Numbered from the stretch's first letter, positions 47,770-59,515 are shown. The stretch is DNA of 64,000 nucleotides from Leguminivora glycinivorella (GCF_023078275.1 NC_062979.1:13745848-13809847), one strand, 5' to 3'. Translations and numbers: made by a program. The notes: generated from the sequence alone by a model not told the origin.

Positions 47770-47999
47770 TAGATGTAGTGCGAAAAGATTTGCCTTCGTA
47801 ATTGTTACGGAAATGTACGAACGTCTGATTTAAACTTTTCACGTTTTTTTTAGTCCCGTTTGCAATTTTAAATTCGTACGAACGTGTCATGCTATTTCAG
47901 TCAGTCTCTGTACAAGATGTACTGACATTGACTGAACTAGCATGACAAATATGAACGTTTCTGGAAAAATACGAAGGAAACCCGTTCCGCACTACATCT
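47770..47999. mobile_element. MITE (AGATGTAGTGCG / CGCACTACATCT)
   Basis: AGATGTAGTGCG and its inverse close a 230 bp unit. Within it, TGCCTTCGTA/TACGAAGG and GTCATGCTA...TAGCATGAC form further inverted pairs. Confidence 0.7.
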
Positions 48000-48046
48000 G
48001 TAAATCGTTTATGATCCTTATACTAGTAGTATGTATAAACAAATCG

Positions 48047-48187
48047 TCACTACTTTGAAAAATCTCATATCTCTCGCTGCTCCTCAAAGTTAAAATGCAG
48101 TAAGTCTATATGTATTCTATAAATACTTACTACAATTTTCTTTACATTGACAGACGAAGATACAAGTTTTTTTTAAATTAGTGACGA
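48047..48187. mobile_element. MITE (TCGTCACTACTTTG)
   Basis: TCGTCACTACTTT pairs with AAATTAGTGACGA; inside are TCTCAAAGTTAAAATGCAGT-like and ACAAGTATCTTCGTCTGTCA motifs. An inverted second copy lies at 50926-51069. Confidence 0.7.
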
Positions 48188-48636
48188 AATGTTTCCAACT
48201 TGGGGTTTACACAGGTTTAACAGCCTATATTTTTCTAATCGATGTTGTACTTATTACACTTAAATACTTACTTAGCGATCGATCAAATCCTGGCACTAGA
48301 ACAAGGCGGCAAATTTGAAATACGGAACCCTAAAATGTAGGGTTATCCGGCCATGTCTTCATACAACGAAAGCCATCCTAAAATTCCTAAACGGTGATGT
48401 TGGAGGAATTGTCGGCACAAATACTTAGGTACCACTGTTTGACGTCACACTTTATAAAAATATCTTTAGGTACCTATCCAGTTACAAGGTCCGTATAATA
48501 TAGGTACAGTTAATTTGGTTGGAAGGAAAATCCCGCTATTAAGGCCTCCTTTAACCGGTTTATTTTCAGACAAAAAGCCGTGTGTTATTAAAGTTATTAT
48601 TAAATGACATGGGTTGTGGATATGAGTCTTTTTAAC

Positions 48637-49094
48637 CGACTTCAAAAAAGGAGGAGGTTCTCAATTCGACTGAATGTGTTTTTTTTTTTTATTATTTTTT
48701 TTTTGTATGTATGTTACTCGATATCTCCGAGAATCGTGGACCGATTTTCAAAATTTTTTTTTTGATCGAACGGGTATAACCCCGTGATGGTCCCATTGGC
48801 ACCAAGTCGGGGTCTGATGATGGGATCTTGGAGAAATCGAGGGAACTCTTCAAATGTTATAGGCACATGTAATGTTTTTAGTGTATTTTTCAAAGGTACA
48901 CCATTATTTACGCCTGATGGTAATAATTTTATGTGGCTGAGCTGATGATGGAAGGTCAACTCCTCAATGGTTAGGAGTTAAAGGATAATTCTTTCACTAC
49001 TGTACGTATATTCGGACTGATACATATAATATCACTAGGAACCACTAAAAATCAACAAATAAATTAACTTTTTAACAAAAAATAAAACCGCCTT
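48637..49094 (+). mobile_element. Retroelement fragment (CCGACTTCAAAAAAGGAGGA)
   Basis: Begins ACCGACTTCAAAAAAGGAGG-AGGTTCTCAATTCG, then a T-rich tract, GATATCTCCGAGAATCGTGG-ACCGATTTTCA, and TGGCACCAAGTCGGGGTCTG. A very common moth repeat; I associate it with RTE-type LINE ends, with class uncertain. Confidence 0.6.
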
Positions 49095-49095
49095 C

Positions 49096-49423
49096 AAAAA
49101 AAGCCTGTTACAAAACACGGAGACACTAAAAAGCCAAAAATAATAAACCTTCGAATTCAGATTTCTTATCGGATTGCAATAATCTAAACATCCAAATTAT
49201 AAACAAATCAATTATTTTTGGAGTCAGGGCCAGCCTGCGTATGGTTGGGTGGGGCAAACAGGAAATAGCAAGGCGACGAACAGGTCTGGTACCGACTACA
49301 AAAATAATTGATTTGTTTATAATTTGGATGTTTAGATTATTGCAATCCGATAAGAAATCTGAATTCGAAGGTTTATTATTTTTGGCTTTTTAGTTTCTCC
49401 GTGTTTTGTAACAGGCTTTTTTT
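49096..49423. mobile_element. Fold-back element, 125 bp arms, GC-rich loop
   Basis: Arms 49096-49220 and 49299-49423 pair with a constant coordinate sum (98519) and almost no mismatch. The 78 bp loop (AGTCAGGGCCAGCCTGCG...) is much richer in G+C than the arms and is not palindromic. Confidence 0.85.
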
Positions 49424-49727
49424 GTTAGAAAGGGTACTGACGTAATTGTTGGCAAAAAAATGGTTCTTGTTTGTTGTAAGACTTTGAGAAGACTATGTAT
49501 TTTTATATTCACACTATATTTAACTGCGCTGAATGTAAAAAATGTATATGAGTAGTTATTAATTAGGTACCCTGTATTAAAGGAAAAAAGATTAATTATT
49601 TTTACAAATCAAAATACAGTAAATGATCAAATAATTGCTAAAATATATGTACTAAATAGAGATCTAACATACTTGTTTAGTGTTTATCGATAATACTTAA
49701 ATTTTGAAACGTAAAAGATCCCAGGCC

Positions 49728-50165
49728 CCGTAGCCGAATGGCATTTCTCCGACGCCAAACGAAAGCGATACGCCGCTGGCTCTGTCGCGCCAATACGCAA
49801 GCGCGATAGAGATAGATATCTACTAGCGCTTCGTTTCGTGAGCGATTGTGCCATTCGGCTAGCCACCCTGGGCACGTAGACGAATGGCACAAACGCTCAC
49901 GAAACGAAACGCTCGTAGATATCTATCTCTCGTGCATATTTATTGGCGCGACAGAGCCATACCTACCTTTCGCGGCGTTTCGTTCTCGTTTCGCGTCGCA
50001 GAAATGCCACGGGGCCTGGTGCCATAGCCGAATGGCATTTATGCGACGCGAAACGAAGACGAAACGCCGCGAAAGGTAGTCTGGCTCTGTCGCACCAATA
50101 CGCAAGAGCGATAGAGATAGTTATCCACGAGCGTTTCGTTTCGGGAGCGTTTCGTGAGCGTTTGT
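49728..50165. mobile_element. Three adjacent GCCGAATGGC-family MITEs in alternating orientation
   Basis: Copies at about 49728-49866 (minus), 49872-50018 (plus) and 50031-50165 (minus) each contain the GCGCCAATACGCAAG-type core and CCGAATGGCA ends. The second and third are nearly inverse copies (TTTCGCGGCGTTTCGTTCTC), forming a palindrome. Confidence 0.75.
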
Positions 50166-50502
50166 TATGATGAAGTGGTGTATCGGAAAAACACACGTTC
50201 TCTTACTTAATTGTTTCTGACCTTCGTAGAATGTTCCATTATTATATGATACCTTCATTTACCTTTTATTTATACCGACAATTATTTAGTTTTTACAACA
50301 TAACAACTTAACAATTATACGGTACGTACTTACCTATTTATCCTCATAAAAACATATCATGCGTATCTCTTTTTAGGGTTCCACACCTAAAAGGTACAAA
50401 AGGAACCCTTATGGTGCCGCTCCGTCTGTCACATTACTAAATATCTCGAGAGTTCTCTTATCTCTCTTATGCTATCGATTTTTTGTTGGTCACTTATATA
50501 AT

Positions 50503-50757
50503 CTTAAGCTTATGCCCGCGACTTCACTCGCATTAAATTAAAAGTGGGGAATGTTACATACATACTTCTCCCCCCCCCCCCCCCATTTTAGGAAAGTGGG
50601 GGGTTATAAAGAGACAAAAAGTAGCCTATGTCGCTCTCCACCCCTTCAACTATCTCCACTTAAAAAATCACGTCAATTCGTCGCTTCGTTTTGCCGTGAA
50701 AGACGGACAAACAAACAGACACACACTTTCCCATTTATAATATTAGTATGGATTCTG
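50503..50757 (+). mobile_element. RTE-tail/SINE-like repeat
   Basis: TTATGCCCGCGACTTCACTC, a C-run, GTAGCCTATGTCGCTC, ACGTCAATTCGTCGCTTCG and TTTATAATATTAGTATGGAT. Just upstream (50372-50470) is a fragment with TAGGGTTCCACACC from the 29888 family. Confidence 0.7.
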
Positions 50758-50925
50758 TCATCAGCAGATATAATAGAGGTATAGTCGAAGTTAACTACTG
50801 ATGTAAGTTATGGTGGATATTCCAGAACTACTACTTATCATACAAACTCAAGTTAGAGATACTTTCGATGCCAAGCTTTTGGCATCATTTTGCGTAAGTA
50901 TAATCATCACCTAATCTTACAACTC

Positions 50926-51069
50926 GTCACTACTTTAAAAAAAACTTGTATCTTCGTCTGTCAATGAAAAGAAAATTGTAGTAAGTATGTATGGAATGCA
51001 TATAGACTTACTGCGTTTTAACTTTGAGGAACACCGTGAGATACGAGATTTTTTAAAAGTAGTGACGAA
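50926..51069. mobile_element. MITE (TCGTCACTACTTT), inverted copy of 48047
   Basis: TCGTCACTACTTTAAAAAAA, ACTTGTATCTTCGTCTGTCA, TTACTGCGTTTTAACTTTGA and AAAGTAGTGACGAA. Same family in the opposite orientation. Confidence 0.7.
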
Positions 51070-51366
51070 CTGCTGCGATCGATCCTAAACATTCGCTCGA
51101 GCATGTCGCCAGTGTGCGCGCGGAATATTTTATAATTCGTTTACGTAAATAAAGTACCGTACCGGGATTTCCGCGCCTTAATCGAGATTTGATGTTACGG
51201 TGTAATATTAGGAAATTGATACTTATTGGAACGTTTACTTTTATCACTATAGATATTAAGGAAAATCCTTATTTCTGAAATCTAGTTTTGATGAGCAACC
51301 ATTATGATGCCAATTATTCTTACCTGTCTGTTTATTACCTAAAGTTCAGTTAGTCGAGACTGATTA

Positions 51367-51494
51367 AGGGCCGGTTGCATCAAACCGTCTGTCACCGTGA
51401 AAGCGTTCGTTAAATTTTATTGTACAGGAAGTTCTATAGACGTCTGCTGCGTAACGATGATGTGTCTGTCAAATGTGGTTGATGCAACTGGCCC
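51367..51494. mobile_element. MITE (AGGGCCGGTTGCATCAAACC), 128 bp
   Basis: Ends AGGGCCGGTTGCATCAAACC and GGTTGATGCAACTGGCCCT are inverted repeats. The compact form of the family at 44318. Confidence 0.8.
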
Positions 51495-51537
51495 TAATTA
51501 ATAAGACTGAGCACACGCTCATACTTATTCGGGGGGC

Positions 51538-51662
51538 GGGTCGTGTATGTCAAACAATTGAAGCTCATAGAAGTGTCCTGAGTCGACGGATGCATAGAAT
51601 AGACGCACGCTCGCCCGCCCCGACCAAAGTTCCGCTCCAAGCGTCCACTCAGGCCCTTCATT
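51538..51662 (+). mobile_element. Uninterrupted GTCAAACAATTGAAG repeat
   Basis: GTCAAACAATTGAAGCTCAT, GTGTCCTGAGTCGACGG, GCACGCTCGCCCGCCCCG and CGTCCACTCAGGCCCTTC. It gives the empty-site version of the repeat split at 6776-7065. Confidence 0.6.
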
Positions 51663-51785
51663 AAGAATCAAATTTCAAAGACTCAATAGACGGTATAAAA
51701 TCTAGCATGTGACTTTCATTACATTGTGGACTTTTATGGGCCGGCTAAATTTCTGTAACCTCAATAAAACGCAATTCTGGAATGT

Positions 51786-51846
51786 TTTTTTTTTTTTTTT
51801 TTATGGGATAGGAGGCAAACGAGCAGACAGGTCGCCTGATGTAACT
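51786..51846 (-). mobile_element. Very short LINE 3' end
   Basis: A T-run of about 18 followed by ATGGGATAGGAGGCAAACGA-GCAGAC is the poly(A) side of a minus-strand LINE of the 61509 type, truncated to about 60 bp. Confidence 0.55.
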
Positions 51847-51989
51847 AAAATCGCATGCGATTTTGTGGCTAGTAATTGTTCCCTTAGATATGTCTTACGC
51901 ATGTCGCATGGCAAATGGCTTGTGGTCAAAACAACTGTATGTAGCGTTTGAAAGTGTGAATTACATACCTAATTATAAACAATAAGAAG

Positions 51990-52475
51990 TCGCTATACAA
52001 TGCAACCATCAGTCTGCCGTAGACCTCATACGTCATACCTCACAATATAAAAGAAGAACCTGAATGACTGACTGACTGACTGGCAAATTTGGCACGTAGG
52101 TTCCTTAGAAGGTGAAGAGGATCACTAAGGCACTGGTCCCACCGCAAGCTAGTAAACTATGAGCTATCGGCTAGAAAAACGAACAAAAGATAAGCACTCC
52201 CGTGCAAATAAAAGAGACACGGCGATATTTATAGCTAACCGTTGGGCGAGTAACTATAAACATCGCCGTGTCTCTTTTATTTACACGGTAGTGATTATCT
52301 TTTGTTCGTTTTTATAGCCGATAGCTCATAGCTTACTAGATCGCGGTGGGACCAGCGCCTAAGAAAGGATTTTTCAAAATTCACCACTTAAGAGGGTGAA
52401 ATGGGGGTCCAAAGTTTGTATGGGAAAACAAGATTAGATTAGTACGCGGGCAAAGCCGCGAGAAAAAGCTAGTAC
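51990..52475 (-). mobile_element. RTE-tail-related repeat split by a fold-back MITE
   Basis: CATACCTCACAATATAAAAG, (GACT)n and GGCACGTAGGTTCC on one side and AGGGTGAAATGGGGGTC...GCGGGCAAAGCCGCGAGAAA-AAGCTAGT on the other belong to the CTAGCTTTTTCTCGCGGCTT class on the minus strand. The middle is the MITE at 52130-52366. Confidence 0.55.
52130..52366. mobile_element. Fold-back MITE (CACTGGTCCCACCGCAAGCT)
   Basis: GGCACTGGTCCCACCGC...CTATGAGCTATCGGCTA and ...CAAATAAAAGAGACACGGCG pair with their inverses to the right (CGCCGTGTCTCTTTTATTTA ... GCGGTGGGACCAGCGCC). Arms are about 100 bp. Confidence 0.75.
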
Positions 52476-52774
52476 GTCATACCTCACATATACGTTATCG
52501 TGAAATCAGGGCATGTTCAAATATACCCTATAATTGGCAAGAGTATCCCAAGAGCACTCGTCCTTCGGGACTCGCCACAATATCTGGTTTTACCAACTAA
52601 TTCGTACCCACTTCACGGGAGTGCAATCGAGATGTACGATCAGTAAATTAAGCTATGAGTGACTTTTATCAATAAGTACGGTTAGCGATTGAGTATATAT
52701 GTCGCAGTAAGATAGATAAAGCCGTTATATAGTTATAAGGGCTACGTACCAAAACGCTTCAATTCCACCGAAAT

Positions 52775-54166
52775 GTGTTATCTCATAATTACGATATTAT
52801 TATTATTACCGAGAGTTGGTTGAGTGACGGTGTTTTGGACGCAGAACTATGTGACCAGCGCTATGATGTTTTTAGATTGGACAGGGACAGAGTGTTGAGC
52901 GGTAAAGCCGATGGTGGAGGGGTTATGATCTTGGTGCTTCGATCTTTGGGTGCTCGCGCTCGCCCCGAGTGGTTGCGCGCTGGCATGGAATGTTTATGGG
53001 TCACTATTCCAGCTAATTCGTTGCGATCGCATACTAACGACTCCACTTTACATTCTTGCCGCGATCTTCACCTGTGTTCAACTTACGCGCCTCCGGGCCA
53101 TTCACTGGCAAGCAATATTACTAACTTAAACGATTTGTATGAAAAGGTTATCTCTGAATCCCCCAACGCGTATCTACTTGTAGTAGGTGACTTTAACTTG
53201 CCACACATTAAATGGAGTAGTGATGCGCTGCCAGTATTTGAAAGACGAGGAGCTGTAGAAGTTCAAAATGCGGCGTCCTTATTGATCGAGAGCCTTCTGT
53301 TTGCAAACTTAGAACAACAAAATTTCACACAAAATTGTAGTAGTAATACTTTAGATTTAGTTTTCGCTAATTTCTCGGCTGAAGTTTTAATTTCCGATCG
53401 TCCTTTAGTTACTGCTGATAAATACCATCCCCCTCTTGAAATAACTATAAGTGACATTTTTTGCGGCTCTTTGAAAGATACTCCTGTACCAAAATTTAAA
53501 TTTCGTAAGGGTAATTACACACTTATTAATAACAGCCTCAATAACATTGATTGGCACTCGTATCTTTCCTCGGTTTCAGTGGAGCAAGGACTGACGAAGT
53601 TTTATAATGTGCTTAATGAGATAATTGCTAAGTATATTCCATTAGATACCCGCTTTAATAAACGTAAGTATCCTATTTGGTACAGCACTTGCCTAATTAA
53701 GGTTATTAAGGAAAAGAATAACATGCATTTGAAATGGAAAAAATATAACAATCCTTCGGATTACGATATTTTTTCACTATTACGTAAACGGCAAAAACAG
53801 TTACAAGAATTGTGTTGGAAACACTATCTGCACACAGTCCAAGAAGGGATAAAAAGCAATCCGAAGCAGCTCTGGTCTTTTGTAAAAGCTCGCCGAGGCG
53901 GTTCTGCATACCCTAAATCCTTTGAATACCAAGGCCAGACTTTAAGTGATAATACTCAGATTTGTGATGGCTTTAATAATTTCTTTTACTCCGTTTTTAG
54001 CTTGCCTCTTTCAGTTTACCCTGAAACGCATTTTGCGCCACCTTTTTGTAATAGTCATCAGACTGTCTCGACTATAAATATTTCACCTGTACAAATAGAA
54101 AATTTATTATCTAAATTAAATCCTAACGGTGGAGCTGGAAGCGATGGGATCCCCCGTTCTTTATAA
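52775..54166 (+). pseudogene. LINE frame A: APE endonuclease and start of RT
   Basis: This frame reads TESWLSDGVL near residue 12, STYAPPG near 100, VVGDFNLPHIKW near 140, and SNTLDLVFAN near 190, the order expected for an APE endonuclease, followed by a linker and the N-terminal RT region (NPNGGAGSDGIP). No true ATG start is present: the frame enters from the truncated 5' side. It ends at TAA 54164-54166 because a C-run at 54151-54155 appears one base short, shifting the frame. Confidence 0.85.
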
Positions 54167-55620
54167 AACAGTGTGCATCAAGCCTTAGTTATCCTTTAAC
54201 TATTTTATTTAAAAAGTCTTTGTCAGAGGGTTTATTTCCTGAAAAATGGAAAGAGGCTTTAATTGTCCCTATTCACAAAAAAGGACCTAAATCCAAAATA
54301 ACAAATTATCGCCCTATATCTATTTTAAACCAGTTCGCTAAATCTTTCGAGAAAATAATATTAAATAATGTTTACGATGTAATTAACAAAGGTATTCCTC
54401 CACAGCAACATGGGTTCCTCAAAAATCGGTCAACAATATCTAACTTGGTAGATTTTACAAATTTCGTAGTAAAAAATATGGACAAGAGAAAGCAGGTTGA
54501 CGTGATCTATACAGATTTTGAAAAAGCTTTTGATAGAGTGGATCACGTCATCCTGCTACGCAAGCTCCACTGGCTGGGTCTCCGCGGTGATGTCTTTAGA
54601 TGGGTCACGTCATACGTTTCGAACAGGAGGCAAGCGGTTGTCCTCGGTGGATGCCGGTCAAACTTTGTGAATGTCCCCTCTGGTGTTCCTCAGGGTTCGC
54701 ATCTCGGTCCTTTGCTCTACAACGCTTATCTATTTGATATTTACTCAGTATTTCAATCATCGGGGTTCCTAATGTATGCTGATGACAAAAAAATATTTAC
54801 TGAAGTTAGCAGTTTAAGCCATTGTCAACAGCTACAGAGGGATCTGGACCGTTTATTTCTGTATTACAACAACAACCGAATAACTGTTAACATATCAAAA
54901 TGTGTCCAGATCTCCTTTACTCGCAGCCCTAGTCCAATCAAATATCAATATAGTATTGGAGGTGAAGCTATAGAACGAGTAAGCTCGGTAAGGGACCTTG
55001 GTGTGATCCTTGATTCAAAACTAACGTATGTTCAACATATAGACGATATTGTGAACCGCGCTTATAAGAATTTGGGTTTTGTATTTCGTGTTTGTGGTGA
55101 ATTTGAAGATGTTGGCAGCATCAAAGTTGTATACTATGCATATGTTCGAAGCGTCCTTGAATATGCTAGTAGCGTTTGGTCTCCCCAATACGTAATACAC
55201 AGAGATAAAATAGAGAAAATTCAACGCTCCTTTTTGCGATACCTGGGCTTTCGTACCAAACAATGGGATACCGATTATGAGTCTAGGTGTATTCGTCACC
55301 GCTTATTGAGCCTACAGAATAGAAGAATCTTATTAGACATCTCTTTACTGTATGACATAATCTCAGGGCGCATTGACAGTTCCCATTTGCTCTCGGAGAT
55401 CAAGTTTTCAGTGCCGTCAATTAGAACTCGTAATTCTGTGCGTTCCCTGTTTAGTCTACCCAGAGTTCACACCAACTATGCTCAAAATTCTCCCATCAAT
55501 CGTATTTTAAAACTTTATAATAAACAGTTTAATAGTATAGACCTGTTTGACTGCACTAAATCAACCTTAAAAACACGTATTCGGTCATTTTTACTGAATG
55601 CTAAAAACTGCGACAATTGA
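54154..55620 (+). pseudogene. LINE frame B: reverse transcriptase and C-terminus
   Basis: It picks up the RT where frame A breaks: LFPEKWKEALIVPIHKKG, NYRPISILNQFAKSFEKI, TDFEKAFDRVDH, SGVPQGSHLGPLL and the catalytic MYADDKKIF (about 54773), then NISKC, GVILDSKL, RSVLEYASSVWSP and a C-terminal RIRSFLLNAK. The domain is open over its whole length to TGA 55618-55620, with all key aspartates present, so the copy is young apart from the single indel. Confidence 0.85.
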
Positions 55621-58600
55621 CAAATAAAACACACATATGAACATAACAGATAGACACAACCGCACATGCACATACACTACATACACTTTACACACGCACA
55701 CGCGCACACACTCACACACATTACATTATGCAAGCCATACCTACATTAATGTACTTTAGTATTGCCTAAGTGCCTACTTCATAAGCAGCACCGCTTTGTG
55801 TTTTTGTTTTTTTTTTGTCTTCATTCCTTATACCTACTAAATTTGTATTTTTCTTTTGTTACCACTTATAGCTTTTGCATGTTTTTTGTTAGTACTTGTG
55901 GACATCTGTTATTGGCTATGTTAATGGTTCCTTGTGTCTTAAATTTATTTTTTGTATTGCTGTTGATGACCCAAATAAATAAAATAAAAATAAAATAAAA
56001 TAACCCTAGGAATATAATTATACGACGTAACATAGTTAAACGAAAGCGATTAATTGCTATCTTACTAGGAATATCACTATAATACTAAACTAGTTTAGTC
56101 ATATAGTTATATGACTGGATTCAGTTTAGTGAAATGATTGTAGGCAGGAGTGCGGCGGTGCGGCGGAGGTATAGTTATAACCCTAGGGATATAATTATAT
56201 GCCGTAACATAGCTAAACGAAAGCGATTCCTTACCATCTTACTAGGAATATAATTATAATACGTTACTAGTTTAGTTATATAATTATATCACTGGATTAA
56301 ACTTAGTCTAGGGATATAATTATAATACGTCTCTAGTTAAGTAATATTACTGGATTAAATATAACTATAATATATTACTGGATTAAGTTCAGTAGTATAA
56401 TTGGATGGTGATAAGCAATAATGTGTCAACCCACAAAAACTAAAAAAATGAGATTTTAATGCCATGTTATAGCTGGATTTTTAAACTTCTATTTGCAAAA
56501 ATGACCTTTTCATTTTGAAAATTTTCACTATCCCAAAAGTAAGAAAATAGGTTAACACAAATCCTTTATCGTGTGTTGCCTGTTTTGCATTAATGTGTCA
56601 AGAACCTTAACTTATTATAGTAATTGGCAGAAGACATATTTAAATTACAATAATGTGTTATGAGGGTTGACTCAACGATTTTTTTACACTTGACTCATTC
56701 TTGCAAAACGCAAAAAATGACATAGTTACCCACTATGAGACTTGAATGATTATTGCAAAATGATATTTTATTCGTTGTTTTATGCTACGACCCGTGTTAT
56801 AAAACATAAGTCATTATTGTTAAATTATATTCGGGTCATAAATTGTTCGTTTTTGGTGTAAGTACCATGACACTATATTGTAAAATATAACTGTTCATAT
56901 TAATTTATGTTTGAATAAGTTATGACTTAGTCCATTAGTATATTTTTGCACATGAATGGTAAATTCAGTACGAAATTGAACATTTTTAAGTCATGAATAT
57001 ATATATTCGTTATTATAATTTGCAAACATTTTTTACAAGTACGTGTTTATATAAAAATCTAATATAAGCTACTATTTTTTTATAATTACTAATTACATTA
57101 AGACGTGTTAATGTATTCATAAAAATATTGTTTGATTTTTGAATACTTACTGAATGGTAGTTTATTATTTTGTTAAAGATATTTTATGTTTTGTTCTTGT
57201 ACAAGTCATGAGTTATTCATAATTTAAATGACTTAGTCTATTTCTTAGCGTAAAAAAATATTTTGTTGTATATTTTAGATAAGTAGTTTATTTTTTTTTA
57301 AAGATGATTATTTGGTTTTTGTAACGATTTTTTGTTGAAAAAGCACAGATAATTTAAATATGTGTCTAGAAATGATCATTACTCTAATAGTTAATTTATA
57401 GTATTTTATTCAACAGGCGTTTAAAGGAGGTCAAGAAATATGAGTGGCGTACTTTCCACGAGTATTTTGGAGTCAGTTAAACACCATTGCATACAATACT
57501 TTTACAACGACCATGCACTTAGTTTTTAATAGTTTTTTTAAATAATTCTCGCGAAATTCACACTGTTTCCTGTATTGCAAAGGTTTGCACTGTCAGCTCA
57601 GCTGCCCAAAGCCTTCCCGCGCACGCACGCAGTATCGTTAATGCAATGCGTTGCCATGATTACAGAACCAAACAATGCGTTTTCAGTTTTTTCGATACGC
57701 ACAATCCTGTAAATGACGAATAACAGTTCGGGAGTAGAAAAATCATTAAAAGGTTTGATTAAGAAATAATGTATTGATTCCTACATACCTAATAACGTAA
57801 GTGACCATGACTGATATGTTACTTAACACTTATAAAGTTAAAAATATGCATAGGTAGAGTATTTTACAACAACAATTTATGTGCTTTAACATGTTTATTT
57901 AAGACTCATAGATATTTTTAAACAATTAGCAAAAGTGGGTTAAGTATCATAACACAGTCTTGAAAAAGTTTGACGTCGTCGAACAATTCGCAATAAAAGA
58001 AAAGGGCATTATTTCGTCAAATTGAAGTTTGTTTTGAAATTAAGCTACAATAATCACTACTACTGAACGTATTATAGCTGAAAAACACAACAATCTATAT
58101 AAAAACATTTTTTTTTAAGAGAAACACAAAAAAATTAGAAAAAATCTTTAGACGCCATTTGCTCAAAATGGTTGGCGTGTGGCTTGACACATTGTTGCTT
58201 ATCAGCATCCAATTGTAGCAGTGTAGTGCGGGGGTGCAGTGGAGACGGGGGCGGGGGCTTACCCGCTACCACAAGGCAGTCGTTCGGCATCAGTTGTCGT
58301 TCATGTCACGGTTGCGTTTTCGTGCATAATTATTTATTGAATTTTCGAACTATTTTTATAGTTCTAAGTATACCAAAAAAATTCAAAAACACCCTTATGT
58401 CGCGACTCTATCCGTCCGTCTGTGTGTTTTGAGAGAATAAGCACATTGAATTGGAAATAATTAACAAATTCTTGCCCTAAACAATTCTTCACTGTGGTTT
58501 GTTTACGTTATATACGGAAATAAATAGTACCATGGTTTCAAGCAATGTTGCAAATTACACTATTTGCGTTAAATATCATGTTTATCTTGTCAGATTAAAT

Positions 58601-58962
58601 TAAAACTGCCATCGCACAAATCCAAATGCAGATACAATTCAAAAAATGAATAAATCGGATATTTTGAAAAGAAACGCGAGCACCGGTTCCTAAATTTTTG
58701 TCCCGGTTCTTTAGCCACCATTAAATTACCGGGATTTCCCGGGAAATCATGAACCGGGAAATACCAGGAGCATGCCCTAACTGTTACGTTTTAACTAATA
58801 TAGCTTGGATTCGTTTGTTTAGTAACCACATTGTGTACTATGTTCGGATCGATACAAAATAAACTTTGTTCTAACTTCAGTGACGGTGTTGTTATTCCAA
58901 ATCGTCCCGCTATACGTATTATAAAACACTGATTTAAACTTTCACGATTTTTACACATATTT

Positions 58963-59024
58963 AAAATTGCAAACGGGACTTAATACATAGTAATACGCGA
59001 TTAAGTCCCGTTTGCAATTTTAAA
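58963..59024. repeat. Hairpin (TTGCAAACGGGACTTAAT)
   Basis: AAATTGCAAACGGGACTTAA pairs with TTAAGTCCCGTTTGCAATTT across about 20 bp. It sits inside the large inverted-repeat element, just before its right terminal repeat. Confidence 0.7.
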
Positions 59025-59387
59025 TACCGTATTATAATTATATTCCTAGTAAGATGGTTCTGAATCGCTCCCTTATATCCCTAGGGTTATAACTATACCT
59101 CCGCCGCACCGCTGCACTCCTGCCTACAATCATTTCACTAAACTGAATCCAGTCATATAACTATATGACTAAACTAGTTTAGTATTATAGTGATATTCCT
59201 AGTAAGATAGCAATTAATCGCTTTCGTTTAACTATGTTACGACGTATAATTATATTCCTAGGGTTATAACTATATAACGGCTTTATCTATCTTACTGCGA
59301 CATATATATTCTAGTAACACCAAAATAGTTGACACAATTTAAATACCTATTGCGGATTTTTAATCTAACAGCTTGTATATGCATTCA

Positions 59388-59515
59388 ACCAATTTGACTC
59401 CTAGGCCACTGTAGAACCTTTTCGCAGTAAGCGTCATAATGTATTCTATGGCAAATAAAACAAGTCAATACGACAGAGTTCTACAGTGACTAAGGATCCC
59501 AATAGATCAGAAATG
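59388..59515. mobile_element. MITE of the CTAGGCCACTGTAGAACC family
   Basis: CCTAGGCCACTGTAGAACCT-TTTCGCAGTAA pairs with CAGAGTTCTACAGTGACTAA-GG. Similar to 36828 and 6634. Confidence 0.65.

Larger units (their letters stand above)
52737..55999 (+). mobile_element. 5'-truncated Jockey/CR1-superfamily LINE, 3.26 kb
   Basis: It encodes an APE-type endonuclease followed by a reverse transcriptase, then a 3' UTR with a CA-rich stretch (55625-55720) and an AATAAAATAAAA tail. It starts inside the endonuclease, about 40 bp before TESWL. The left and right flanks join to restore the terminal repeat of the host element, so both insertion points are known to within a few bases. Any target duplication is obscured by the A-rich tail. 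Confidence 0.85.
52694..59308. mobile_element. Large inverted-repeat element with subterminal repeats, split by a LINE
   Basis: TATATATGTCGCAGTAAGAT-AGATAAAGCCGTTATATAG at 52694 is the inverse of 59265-59308. The left terminal repeat resumes after the LINE at 56000 and runs to about 56190, matching 59082-59272 in inverse. Both ends repeat CCTAGGGATATAATTATA and ATCTTACTAGGAATAT motifs several times. Without the 3.26 kb LINE the element is about 3.35 kb. The core (56400-58940) is AT-rich with AATAATGTGTCA-like recurring text and no transposase frame, so it is non-autonomous and its superfamily is unknown. Confidence 0.75.

Noticed and set aside
49677..50196. Several short Arg-rich ORFs
   Set aside because: They are all translations of GCCGAATGGC-family MITE copies in various frames.
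58172..58432. 86-codon ORF in the core of the large inverted-repeat element
   Set aside because: It contains low-complexity GGGG and no transposase motifs; the frame looks accidental.
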